A stretch of 64,000 nt of DNA from Agrypnia vestita (taxonomy: Eukaryota > Arthropoda > Insecta > Trichoptera > Phryganeidae): positions 31,603 through 95,602 of the forward strand of contig JADDOH010011043.1 in the NCBI GenBank assembly GCA_016648135.1, read 5' to 3'. Made by a program: the position numbers and the translations under genes. Below the pieces are notes generated by a model that made no database searches, was not told where the DNA came from, and saw nothing but the letters and a program-made list of their open reading frames with translations. Position 1 is the stretch's first letter, and each line of letters starts with the position of its first letter. Shown one piece after another: positions 22,061-32,017 of the stretch.

Positions 22061-22204
22061 ATGTTGATATTTTCCAATACAATAAGTGGTGAAAACAAAG
22101 TTCATTTTTATTCATTATATTAATAAAGCCACCACAAAATTATTTTGCTCTTTTTGAAGAAGTTGTTATGGTGAGTTTTAAGAAGTTAAAATAATGACAT
22201 TTTT

Positions 22205-22400
22205 AAATTAATAAGTGGTAGTATTATTGATGGATTTGATAATATTAAATTTATTATCTCTACGTGAACTTAATAATATTTTACGTTTTTCACAACAGAA
22301 TCCCTCATCCCCCTTTGAAAATTAAAGTTTATATTTCACCTGTCGATGAGAGATTCTGTTTCTCTCGACAAAACTTACGTAGAGGTATTAAAGTTGTCAG
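22205..22400. repeat. CTACGTGA-type interspersed repeat, copy 2
   Basis: Runs from GTAGTATTATTGATGGATTT through TCTCTACGTGAACTTAATAA to GACAAAACTTACGTAGAGG. Near the end GTCGATGAGAGA pairs with TCTCTCGAC around a short loop, a strong hairpin that is followed by AAAACTTACGTAGAGG. The matching part of copy 3 (63272-63300, other strand) has CGAAACTTA at this place. Confidence 0.58.
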
Positions 22401-23169
22401 GAGCGTACAGTGAGAACAAGAAGCATGACATTTTCCTCTGTATATATTTTGAAAATAAATCTTAATAACAGATATATATCGTAATGTTCCTATCCCAATA
22501 ATTAACATATTATTCAGTTTTTAATATTTCATAATATTCTGCCAGATAAATATATAATTTCGATTTTTTCCAAATATATATTTAAATAAAATTCCTACTT
22601 CTTGTTCTCCCTACACCCGTCTATTAAGTGACAATACAACGTAGGTTTATAAATTTTCAGAATCAAACCTCTGCTTCCTGATACATTTTGATACATTTTT
22701 GCCTTGTTCGCGGTTCCGCTTTGGCAAGGGGTGTAAAGGCAGTGATAATCAACCTCGCTAAATCTGAACTAGTAACAAGCCAGGTGAATTAATTTATTGA
22801 TAAGCTTTTTTTTAATTTCTGGAACGATACTCAACTGGAAATAAGTGGGTACTGCCTGCACATAACTGCCGGCAAATGCAAACCTCATGCATTTATAACA
22901 TACCTTAAGCCTTCAGTTACATAATGTAAACTGAAAATGAACTCAAGAAACTCGTAACAAATACATAGAACTTCGTGGTCTCCTAGTATGAGACTTGAAA
23001 CCCCGATATAGATCACTATAAGCGAATGTCTTGATCATCAGACTGACAAGCTGCATTGATTGTTAGTTGTTCATGTTAACGACATCTGTAATAATTATTT
23101 CATAACACAAATGTTCCAGAGTAAAGCTAAAACAATAAATTTATTGGACATGTGTGTTTGCGTGTACAA
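22400..23169. other. Non-coding stretch
   Basis: No coding signal, SINE box or inverted end was recognised. Confidence 0.45.
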
Positions 23170-23171
23170 TA

Positions 23172-23851
23172 GGGTGCTTCAAAAATGTATGAAATTTTTT
23201 AATCTTTTTTTTTCTATGAGGCACCCTTTCATGTTTCCATATGTTTAAAAACTTAAACATTTTAGGGATCACTACCAGTTGTGAAAGTGTAGGGTTTAAA
23301 TGAAAAACATAAATTGGTATTTAAGTTGTAAAAGATTTAAGTAATTTTTTTACGAAAATTTAGTTAAACTTTAGTTTAAAATTATTAAATTAATTAGCGA
23401 AACATTAAAAAATTCATTTTATTAAAACGATTAATAATTATTTAATATGACATCAACGTGAACTTTTTTGAGCCAGACAAAAATTTAATTTTCCGAGTTT
23501 TCTTAACTCATTTCACTTGTTAACGTCATCATGTGGCACGATCGTAAATTCAATCTAAGAACAAAAGTTACGTTATTTCTGGAAAAATCTAGTTGCGATA
23601 TTAACACTTTCCTATTGATTAAAATACTTCGCGGGTTGGAAGAGGAGTGTGTTCAACCTATCACTACTTATTAATGTTGTTTGCAGTAATGTGTTTAATT
23701 TGAAGCATTGCAGTCAAACAGCGCGTATTTTTTAAACTTTGATCGCATGGTAAAATTTAAATAAAAAAATACTTATACGTATATTTTTTTAACTATTGAA
23801 AGCATGTAAGAGTGTCCCGATAAAATATATAAATATTTTTTTGAAGCACCC
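23172..23851. mobile_element. 680-bp MITE with TA duplication
   Basis: GGGTGCTTCAAAAA at 23172-23185 and its exact reverse complement at 23838-23851 form 14-bp inverted ends, each flanked by TA (23170-23171 and 23852-23853). The interior is AT-rich without a coding frame. TA duplications are the mark of Tc1/mariner-type integration, so this is probably a non-autonomous member; no partner transposase was found. Confidence 0.82.
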
Positions 23852-23854
23852 TAG

Positions 23855-24224
23855 TGTACTTACAGTACATTGATGTTAATTAGCCGAAGGTGAGTAGAAT
23901 CAGATGGCTAGCGCGGACATCATTTGATCAATTCATGATGTTAATTCAACTGTGAGAACATTGCACATAGCATACCGCAGTTGTACGAACAATGAACAGA
24001 ATGTTCTGTGTTGTCTCCGCATTCGGTATTATTAATTGAAAAAATACATTTCAATTAATTTGTTCACGTCATAGAAATTGCGATGGTGTTTTCCAACTTA
24101 ATTTAACAAAACTTTTATATAATATTGTACATCATGTAAAAGTTATCGTATAAAATGCCTAAAGCCAAACGAATTGTATTTTTATGTATTTATGTATTTA
24201 AGCATACACAATGAGTACAGAATT
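23855..24224. other. Non-coding stretch
   Basis: Nothing recognisable was found here. Confidence 0.4.
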
Positions 24225-25150
24225 GTAGAGATGTTCAGACTAGTCGACGACTAGTCAGTAAAGCCGACTATCCGGCCGTTTTCGTAGTCGGCGACTATTC
24301 GGCAAAGAGCGCCGACTATCCGGCTTCTTACTTTTGATTATTATTTTTATTAATTTATATTTTTATTTAAGAATCAGTCTTACACATTTTGAAATGTAAA
24401 GCAACTTTTCCTTTGGTAATCAATGGTAAATCAAGTAATCAGTCCCTAAAATTACTTACTTGTAAAGAAAAAATATCTATGACATTTATCAAAAAAAATT
24501 AGTATTTTAATTAACAAACAAAATAACTTATTATATTCTTATCTTCAATAAACATTTATAAATATTCTTCTTATTTAAATAAAGGAATTTTTTTATTAGC
24601 AGACTAAGTAATTTTAAACCAAGAATACATGTAGGTACATGATGTACTGAAAAAAAAACATTTACAAAAATTCTAAACATTAACTGCTTCATAAAAACAA
24701 AAACAATCAGTCTAACGTACTTATACGATTTTGACTTATATGATTACGAATCATTGTCCAATTGGTCAAAAAAAATCCATACATGAAACTTTCTTTTTGA
24801 CATGATTAAATTTTAATGGAGCTCTTTCACTTTAATGAACAATAACAGTATTTTCTTTTTTTTTACACAAAAACACGCTCTGACCCGTGCAAAAGCAAAA
24901 ATCAAGAAAAAATGCGAAGTCAACAAAACACGTTCCGACACGCTCGCAGGCGGCGATTGCGACTTGCGAAATAATCAGCTGTAAACGAAGCGTCACGGAA
25001 ATTGCCGAAAACCCCCCGAAACCGTGATCGGCTGGGCGGACTAGTCGGCCGATTAGTCGGCCTTTTTACAACCGATTAATCAACTAGTCGGCTAGTCGGC
25101 CAAAGTCATAATCGGCCATCGGTAATCGGTAAAATTTTATTCAAACTAAA
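24225..25150. mobile_element. hAT-like element with GACTAGTCGGC subterminal repeats
   Basis: The left end starts TAGAGATGTTCAGACTAGTC, and the first 100 bases are packed with GACTAGTC, GCCGACTATCCGGC and AGTCGGCGACTATTC units. The right part (25030-25125) has the same units: GACTAGTCGGCCGATTAGTC, CTAGTCGGCTAGTCGGCC, ATCGGCCATCGGTAATCGG. The middle 650 bases are AT-rich without coding sequence. Dense short subterminal repeats with a TAGAGATG-type end fit a hAT MITE. The right border runs into a block shared with 1340-1485. Confidence 0.55.
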
Positions 25151-25248
25151 TGTTATAAGAATGTTCTTAGGTTTTCACGCCACTCAGAATCTCCTGGTTT
25201 GTATCTTCTTGGGTATTGTGTCGTGTTATTACGACCCTTCTGGCCGAC

Positions 25249-25280
25249 GTTTCGGATCCCATTGCACGATCCATCATCAG
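25249..25280 (-). ncRNA. Hammerhead-ribozyme-like core, left arm
   Basis: On the minus strand CTGATGA (25280-25274), one extra T, helix II GGATC with GATCC (perfect 5 bp), then GAAAC (25253-25249) and GTCGGCC. All conserved core bases are present; the extra base before helix II is unlike the textbook hammerhead. Confidence 0.42.
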
Positions 25281-25304
25281 GGGTGATGTGTTGGCACATC
25301 AGCC

Positions 25305-25336
25305 CTGATGATGGACCCTGCAATGGAGTTCGAAAC
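25305..25336 (+). ncRNA. Hammerhead-ribozyme-like core, right arm
   Basis: CTGATGA (25305-25311), one extra T, helix II GGAC with GTTC (four pairs, one G-U), then GAAAC (25332-25336) and GTCGGCC. It is the inverted partner of 25249-25280 and differs mainly by changes in helix II that still pair. Confidence 0.42.
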
Positions 25337-25394
25337 GTCGGCCAGAAAAGTCGTAATAACACGGCATAATACCCCATAAGACACAAACCAGAAG

Positions 25395-25492
25395 AATTGA
25401 TATAATACGAAAAAAATGACGATTGTGTCTAATTTCGGTTTATTTGCTCTGAAATTTAAATAACGGACGTTTATAAGACCGGTCCTAAGAAA
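25395..25492. repeat. Second copy of the Harbinger-like right end
   Basis: GAAAAAAATGACGATTGTGTC through TTTCGGTTTATTTGCTCTG to GACCGGTCCTAAG matches 1400-1485 closely. Read on the minus strand it starts GGACCGGTCTTATAAACGTCC, close to the end at 1479. Confidence 0.65.
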
Positions 25493-26048
25493 ACCAAAAA
25501 TAAATATATGGGAGCTGAATAACTACTTAAAAATTAACTAGTTTATTCGAAACTTGATGATTTAATTAAAAGTGGTTTTATACAAAGTGTTTTCTTTCTA
25601 TTAATAAAGTTATTTTGCTGTTGTTGAAGAAGGCATGTCTATAGACTTAACTAGATTCATTATTCTTCGTATACTAGGCACTTACTCAGATTCTTGTTTT
25701 ACGCGAGGTTTATAAAGTACCTACTTTCAACTGGGTTATTACATTATATGCGCACAATACCACGAGTGCACAGACACTAGGAAGATTTTTACGGACCGGT
25801 TACTTTTGTCTAATAAGATCGCCATCCGTTAATTATGAATTTTTTTCTCTGAAGTATCGTCGTAAATATAATAAATATTTTTTATTTAGTTGTACATTTT
25901 ATACCAACACATTATGCTTATTTATTTTATTAAATAATTTTAATAAAATTAAATTATTTTAATAAAATTTATAATGAATTTCAAAAAAATTAAATTATTT
26001 TAATAAAATTTATAATGAATTTCTTACATGCATGTCACTTCAGTTTAT
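25493..26048. other. Non-coding stretch
   Basis: No gene. A 60-bp direct duplication (AATTAAATTATTTTAATAAA, then ATTTATAATGAATTTC) lies at about 25934-26025. Confidence 0.5.
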
Positions 26049-26049
26049 A

Positions 26050-26563
26050 CAGGGTTATTTGGAAAACACTTATAACCTTGCAGGACTATATAATTAGTCG
26101 AAAATGTTCAAGGTATCATGACCTATATCAATAGTTATGGAAATATGCGACAAAGTTTGCATTTTTTTAAAATATTTCTGTCTTATTTTTTGTAAAACAC
26201 TGGACTATAATTACAGTAACTTATATCGGTTACGAAAAATTCATTCAATTCAAGTTAAATAAAATGATAAAAACCCTGAAAAATTTCCAATTGGAATTCG
26301 AAGGTTTTTATTATTTTACTTGACTTGTATTAAAGGGAATGAATTTTTCATATTTGATATAAGTTACTGTAATGATAGTCCAACTTTTTACAAAATATAA
26401 GTCAGAAATATTGAAAAAAAATTGCAAATTTTGATGTCGCATATCTCCATAACTATTGATATTAGGTCATAATAGCATGAACATTTTCAAACATTTTCAA
26501 ATTTCAAAAACACGAACATAACTCGTAATTAAGGCAGGAATATAGGTCTGCGAGGTCATTTTG
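26050..26563. mobile_element. Foldback element, CAGGGTTATTTGG family
   Basis: An inverted repeat with arms of about 240 bp. The left arm starts CAGGGTTATTTGGAAAACAC and holds GAGATATGCGACA-like and GTAAAACACTGGACTATAAT blocks; the right arm mirrors them (TGATAGTCCAACTTTTTAC, TCGCATATCTCCATAAC). The centre is AATTTCCAATTGGAATTCG. The last 15 or so bases of the right end are lost. The best copy is at 44925-45493. Confidence 0.75.
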
Positions 26564-26869
26564 CTTTTTTCGCACATTTTAAAATTTGAAAAAGAAAATA
26601 CAGACAGTACCTACTACTACTTATAACACCTAATGTGTGTATTTAAAAGCGCGACCAATTTGGGTTTAGCTTGTTTGTCTGACCCTCTAATAAATACTTA
26701 TTTGATTTGGTCACTAAGGATACTCCAACAAAGTACGAGGCATTTACTGGTTCGTTGGTACGCAGTTGTGTCAGGTTAATGGGTCGGCGCGATGTACAGT
26801 GGAGACAGGGGCGTGCGTATTCTGGGAAGTAAATTTATTAAAGTAAGTAAAGTAAAGTAAAAAAAAAAG
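26564..26869. other. Non-coding stretch
   Basis: No gene. AAGTAAAGTAAAGTAAAA simple repeat lies at 26840-26865. Confidence 0.5.
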
Positions 26870-27440
26870 GGTGGATTGTTTCAATGTATGTGTGCAAGCA
26901 ACAAAGACTCTAGAAACATGCAGACTCTAACTTGCCGAAGAGACATAGCTGACACGGTGATGTTATTCAAAATAACACACAATCTAGTTGATAGTCCGGA
27001 ACTTCTTCAACGAATATCTTTCCACATCTAGACTCGCAATAGCAGACATTCACCTATTTTTCATCACCCCCTTTGCAAGACCAACTCAAAACAAAACTCC
27101 TTTATGTACAGATCCACAAATTCATTTAACACAAACCACATTGACATTTTCAACTCAACGATATCTACACAACCGCACCCAAACTAATTCATACAATTTA
27201 AATCTTCCCTTCTACTCCCGTCCCATATTCCCCTCCACCCTCTTCACTCGCTGTTAAAATAATTTTAAAAATTATTACGTCACACTTGTTCTAATACATG
27301 ACCATATTCTAATAAATAATGTTCTAATAAATACTACATTGTAAAATTTGTAATATGCGTAATCTAATATCCATTATTTTATATTTGTTAATGTATATAT
27401 GTATCGGCTGTTAATTTTCGCCAAAATAAATATATTAAAT
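26870..27440 (+). pseudogene. LINE tail relic with 3' UTR
   Basis: One frame reads LTLRRDIADTVMLFKITHNL, VDSPELLQRISFHI and then a stop; the similarity continues in other frames (NTNHIDIFNSTIS). This is the R-----D-------HNL-DSPELL-RI-F--P block that closes Jockey/CR1-like reverse transcriptases. The 3' UTR ends TTTTCGCCAAAATAAATATA at about 27416-27440, an AATAAA-like tail typical of these elements. The insertion is 5'-truncated. Confidence 0.7.
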
Positions 27441-27936
27441 AAAAGACGAGGAAATAATAGAGAAAGTTTTAGCACAACGATTATTTAAATTCAGGAAAAT
27501 ATGGTACGTAAGCAGTAGAAACACATTGAAAATTGGCACATACACTTAGGTCTCTGGCACGGTTACTACACAGTATTACTGTGGGATTCTCTTTGATTCG
27601 GTAAAGGCTCTTGCCGGAAGAAGCTCGACGGCAAGATTGATGAAATCTCAGGCGGAGAGACGTTTCGGAGATGAACACAAGATGAACTTCACTCGAGAAG
27701 ACTCGACTGCGTCATTCACTCGAGAACGAATTTTGCTCAGGCAGCAGGGTGGTCGGAATATGGTGCGTTATCCTATCTGCATACATCAATGATATCAAAA
27801 TTTTGTAAATTTGCGTGGAAGAGAAATGAACAAGAGTTGATATGGGAATAAAAATGAACGGGAACTTTTTAAAGCGATGTTTTATGCGAACGTGCTGTAA
27901 TCCGAGATGAATGAAAATAAAATATAAGTAATAATA
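27441..27936. other. Non-coding stretch
   Basis: Slightly GC-richer than the surroundings; ACTCGAGAA occurs twice (about 27690 and 27718). No product recognised. Confidence 0.4.
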
Positions 27937-27990
27937 ATTTATATAAATTAAATTTGTAAACACCACTTATTTATTGAATAAATTCAACAT

Positions 27991-28018
27991 GTTTCGAAGC
28001 CAACGGCTTCTTCGTCAG
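27991..28018 (-). ncRNA. Hammerhead-ribozyme-like core at a Penelope-like 3' end
   Basis: On the minus strand CTGACGA (28018-28012), an extra A, helix II GAAGCC with GGCTTC (perfect 6 bp, loop GTT), then GAAAC (27995-27991) and ATGTTGAAT. It lies 120 bases after the GIY-YIG relic on the same strand. It is the best-formed core in the window. Hammerheads in Penelope-like elements are established; activity of this one is untested. Confidence 0.5.
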
Positions 28019-28140
28019 GATAACAAAAATAAAATTTAAGTTAAAGTACAGATCAAAATATTAAAAAGTTATATATGGAAAATGATAATATAAAGTACCT
28101 ACTTAACATGAAAATAAATTTAAAAGATGACTATTTTCAA

Positions 28141-28402
28141 AAAGGACCTGATTATTTATAACATTCAATTTACTATTTACACTCTTTCTTATTTCCAAAA
28201 TTTCTAATTTATTAATTAATATGTAATTAATATTTCTATTATGAATCTGTATAATTTGTATGTAAACTTTCTAAACCCTTAGTAATATCAAAAGAATGAT
28301 CGATTTCCAAAAGATTGTTAGAAAATTCGGAATAATTATTACTATTTAAACACCTTAAGTGTTCCTTAACTCTAACTTCAAAATTTCTACACGTTTTTAA
28401 AG
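28141..28402 (-). pseudogene. Penelope-like GIY-YIG endonuclease, C-terminal relic
   Basis: From 28402 the minus strand reads KTCRNFEVRVKEHLRCLNSN, then NYSEFSNNLLEIDHSFDITK and GLESLHTNYTDS before a stop. After a frameshift it continues KLEILEIRKSVNSKLNVINN with Q and VLFENS. Established for Penelope GIY-YIG domains are a phenylalanine before R-KEH, then a S-FA-HL---H-F block, and at the end a LE--EI--------LN-Q motif. All three are present in order. The GIY and YIG motifs themselves and the reverse transcriptase are missing. Confidence 0.68.
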
Positions 28403-28478
28403 TTAAATTTTGAATTTTGCATCGAAACGTGTTGAATTTTTCAATAAATAAGTTGTGTTTGCAAAGTTAATTTATATA

Positions 28479-29489
28479 AACTATAATTATGTCACCACAA
28501 AATAAATTTGCTATATTTGAAGAAGAAGTAAAATATAAGTATTTTGCTTCGCGTGTACGAGGACTTTTTAAAGGCCTCCTAAGATATTCATTATCTGGAC
28601 GTAACTTATTTTACTTAGTTTTGAGACATGCTGCTCTAAAAACTCATGAACATTATTATTTTATTATTTTTATTACGTTTTATTATACGTATTATTACGT
28701 TATTAAATAAAAAATGAAGAACATCCCTGATTGTATAATAAATTCACTTAAAACTCATTTAATGCCTAATGCACGCCACTGAGTGGGTAGTCCCCGGAGG
28801 GATAAGGATTACGTGTCACTGTGGTTTTGCTGTTGTCGAATAACCGTTCGTTTAAATTTATAATTAAGACACATCTGTATTTTTAATATGTACTTATGTG
28901 CTCAATAGAAATAGGGCAGGTAAAATATTCAAAGATTTTTGAGAAAAAACGTAATGAAAATGATGATTGCTCCCAATGGAAAATATTAAAATATTCATTA
29001 TTAAATCCGCGTTGGATGAGTGCTGTCGGAGATTAAATTGCGGGCCATGTTCGTGAATATCAGGACGGAATATTCGCGACTATTCTAGGTACCTACTAGC
29101 TTCCTCCCGATCGGACTTACGGTTTACAAGCCACGGCGTCCCGAGGTTTACTGAGCGCCCCGATTCGTGCCGTTTACATATAACTCTCAAACGAAGCACA
29201 CGGACGTCCCTTTAGAGGTAAAACTCACTATGTGACATTGAAGTAGTTTTGAGATAATAAGGTTTAAACACTCAAAATATGATATTAAAATTATTGAAAA
29301 TGTTCAAATTATGAGTTTTACCACTATAAATAACTATAAATACCGTAAATAGACACGGAATATTCACTTACTGATTTTTACCTGGAGTAGAGATGGAAAA
29401 TATATGAATGTTTGTACTCATAATTCATTTTTACCAATATTGCGGTTAGTGAGTTTTACTTCTAAAGGGACGATATCCAAAAAATAGCT
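28479..29489. other. Non-coding stretch with a moderately GC-rich part
   Basis: No gene. The part at about 29030-29225 is GC-richer, with several CpGs, but has no open frame. Confidence 0.45.
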
Positions 29490-29490
29490 T

Positions 29491-29735
29491 GTTGGTGTAG
29501 TGGTCATGTCGCCCGCCTAGTGATCTAGTGGTCGTTGGTTCGAGCCCCATTCCAGGACACCAGCAAGCTAGTCCTATTTTCATAGCACATGTTGGTGTAG
29601 TGGTCATGACGCTCGCCTAGTGATTTGGTGGTCATTGGTTCGAGCCCCATTTCAGGACACCAGTAAGTTAGTCCTATTTGCGTAGCACAAGCGTTTAGCT
29701 TATTTTGAAAATAGTTAGAATATTGATGCGACACG
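29491..29735 (+). mobile_element. tRNA-derived SINE, tandemly duplicated head
   Basis: GTTGGTGTAGTGGTCATG starts units at 29491 and 29591, exactly 100 bases apart. Both have box A, GCCCGCCTAGTGATC or GCTCGCCTAGTGATT, and box B GGTTCGAGCCCC, then CAGGACACCAG. Only the second unit carries the tail (AAGCGTTTAGCTTATTTTG). The two differ by several substitutions, so the duplication is not recent. Confidence 0.82.
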
Positions 29736-30179
29736 CATTTCGTGATCGTATCTCTATTTAATTTTAAAAAAATCCATTTACAATGTTTACTTCCACCTTA
29801 GTCATATATTTTCTAAGATATAAATCTGACCTATTTTCCTAACGTTCGGCTTTTTGAAAGTTCGACCCGATTTTAAAGACGTATTCATATTATAAGATAG
29901 CAAATACTCACATACACGAATAAAAGAAAAATTAAGTAAATTTATATGCTTTATTCGTATATTACATTTACGTAATGGCTCCATGACATCCTATCTTCCA
30001 ATATGCGGTACCTTTCCTTGAAAAATAAATTAAAACATGCTCAAAGGCTAGTTTCGAATTACAAAGTAATTAACGAAAATAGATCCCCCCCCCCCCCGCA
30101 AAAACTGTCCAAAAAAACATTTTTGGCTACAGAATAAAGATATACTTTAAAACGGAATATTGTCTAGTATCTTCTATTT
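29736..30179. other. Non-coding stretch with a poly(C) run
   Basis: No gene. A run of 13 C lies at about 30086-30098, unusual in this composition. Confidence 0.6.
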
Positions 30180-30335
30180 TCCGATAGCTGATAGTTGGAC
30201 TGTGGACTTCTAGAACCAATCAATGCATTGATTTTTCAGCCAGAATATTTTTGCCTTGCATTCAAAAATGATAATGATGTTCTGATATTCTTCTGGATGT
30301 CTCATGATATGACCAAAATGTTTTTCGATTTTATT
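30180..30335 (-). pseudogene. LINE tail relic (FGHIMRHPE)
   Basis: The minus strand reads KIEKHFGHIMRHPEEYQNII, then IFECKAKIFWLKNQCIDWF and a stop. The GHI-RH-E-Y block followed by WLKN and W matches the C-terminal tail of RTE-like LINEs and is close to the tail of the relic at 20805-21830 (LGHVMRHPV). There is no stop within about 40 codons. Confidence 0.65.
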
Positions 30336-30959
30336 TTATGTATTTTATTTTTTATTTTATGTATTTTTATTGTTCAAGAATCACTTTTTGTTCTGAATCA
30401 TCCATCGCATTGGGTAGCCTGATAGAGCTACACCCGACAAAGTCACGTCGTTAAAGCCGCGAAATAAAAATAAAAATTAGATAAAAGAATATTCAAGTAT
30501 TTATTAGTATTATTATATACACAAAATTAAAATGAAAAAAAATGAAATTGAATGAAAGAGAATGAACAAAGAGAATATTTTTTGTTTGAAATATATTTAT
30601 AAAGCAAAAAAATAGCAACAAATACTTTAAAATTGTCAAGTGTATGAAAAAAGAAATCAATTGAAGATATATTTAAAAGTACACAAAATAAAATAATGAA
30701 AAAAAAAGTTTGAAGATTCAAATAAAATTTCTAAATTATTTGCCAACCTTCTTAAATACTCTAACTTATTTATAACTATACTTTAACTTAGCCGTATAAA
30801 CGCTTTATGTCAGGTTAGGTTAGATGACTTTTCAATGGTTTTTTATTTTTTTTAATATTTCCTGAATTGTTTTGATACAGCGTCGTTTATAATAATATAA
30901 TAATATTGATAGGCTGTCCACGAAATAAAAAAAAACATTTTTTTATAATTCTTATGATG
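30336..30959. other. Non-coding stretch
   Basis: AT-rich with T- and A-runs. No gene recognised. Confidence 0.45.
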
Positions 30960-31065
30960 GAATGGCATTGTTTTGTGTGATCACCTAAACCAGTTCATAC
31001 AGGTTATAAGCCCTAGGCCATCGCATAAAAAGACTTCTATACACGTTTCTCATATAAATAGATTA
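30960..31065 (+). repeat. TGATCA interspersed family, copy d
   Basis: Contains GTTTTGTGTGATCACCTAAA, CCAGTTCATACAGGTTATAA and GCCCTAGGCC, then GACTTCTATACACGTTTCTC. The palindromic core is disrupted here. Confidence 0.65.
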
Positions 31066-32017
31066 GTTTTTCTTTAGTTCTTTTTTCCATATACAGATAC
31101 AAAGAAGATGTGGTGACATTCAAATTCACAAATATAAATTTAAATTGTGTCTGCACATTACAATTTATTCGAGCGAAAGAATGGAGCTCGGGCTTGCTCT
31201 ATACAATACTTTTGTTTATTGTTTATTTCTATACAAGGATACCCATTTTTTGTTTAAAATCCAGTGTAGACTACTTTATCTACATTTTCCAGTCTTATTA
31301 AATGTACGTACGGCCCGACATCGTCTTTTTCGTTTCGTTTGCTATTTTATATTTTTAACCTCGCATAGTTTATGTTACTGTTACTTTAAAACTCACAATT
31401 TGTCTTAAAAATACTACAATAATTATACTTTTTCCTCATTTAAATTGTCACCTATGTACATACCTACTCGTACAATACTTACAGTATTTTTTTAATTAAA
31501 TTTTTTTCTCTAATTTACCGACAATTTCATTTTATTATAATTTTACAATCAATCAATATTTTTCCATATTCTTAAGTCTGGCAAACCAAATGTGTATATT
31601 TTCACCATTCAAATAATTAAATATACTTTTCTTGTGTGGATTTTATTTTGAGTTAATAAATTTGAATCCACAAACAAAAAACATAAAGTCCTGGACTCGT
31701 TACGGGGAAAAGCCCAAAGGAGCTGGCATATGAACACAATTGTGCTTATTTCTAAAAATATACTCGTAAATTGCTATCAAAGGCCTACGGATGAAAAAAA
31801 TACTGAAACCATTATTAACTCAAAATGCGTCGGCAAAATTGATCCAAATTGCATTGTATATTTCCACTTGTACAGAGCTCGAAATAGTAAATTAACGATC
31901 CGGAACGGTTGAAAATATCCGAAATTTTACAATTACGTTCGTTCAAAAATAATGTACTTAAATAACTCTACTACGATATACTATACTCTAACGAGGCTAA
32001 AAAGAGTCACGCACTCC
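31066..32017. other. Non-coding stretch
   Basis: No gene or repeat recognised. Confidence 0.45.

Larger units (their letters stand above)
21834..22116. mobile_element. Inverted-repeat element with two outward hammerhead-like cores
   Basis: Two arms of about 110 bp are inverted copies. Left AATGAACTTTGTTTTCATC matches right GTGAAAACAAAGTTCATTT; next in are ATCAACATGTTTCAGAGCCC and GGGCTCTGAAACATGTTGAT; the innermost pair is ATACAATTGTAT with TTCGTCAG against CTGACGAA. About 65 bp separates the arms. Each arm carries a hammerhead-like core on its outward strand. The flank after GAAAC (ATGTTGATATTTTTCAATAC) is shared with the Penelope-like fragment at 27937-28478, suggesting this is a pair of Penelope-like 3' ends joined head to head. 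Confidence 0.65.
25170..25385. mobile_element. Inverted-repeat element with two hammerhead-like cores
   Basis: Near-perfect inverted arms of about 90 bp: GGGTATTGTGTCGTGTTATT against AATAACACGGCATAATACCC, then ACGACCCTTCTGGCCGACG against CGTCGGCCAGAAAAGTCGT, then the cores, around a 25-base centre. It is inserted into the block related to 1340-1485: sequence on its left (CGGTAAAATTTTATTC) and right (AAAAAAATGACGATTGTGTC) is continuous at the paralogous locus. Confidence 0.72.
27937..28478 (-). mobile_element. Penelope-like element fragment between inverted flanks
   Basis: The minus strand holds the GIY-YIG coding relic (listed separately), then a hammerhead-like core and its 3' flank. That flank (27937-27987) is repeated in inverted form at 28430-28478: GTTGAATTT, TTCAATAAATAAGT, GTGTTT, CAAA, TTAATTTATATAAA on both sides. 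Penelope-like elements are known for flanking repeats in direct or inverted orientation and for hammerhead motifs in them. Confidence 0.72.
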
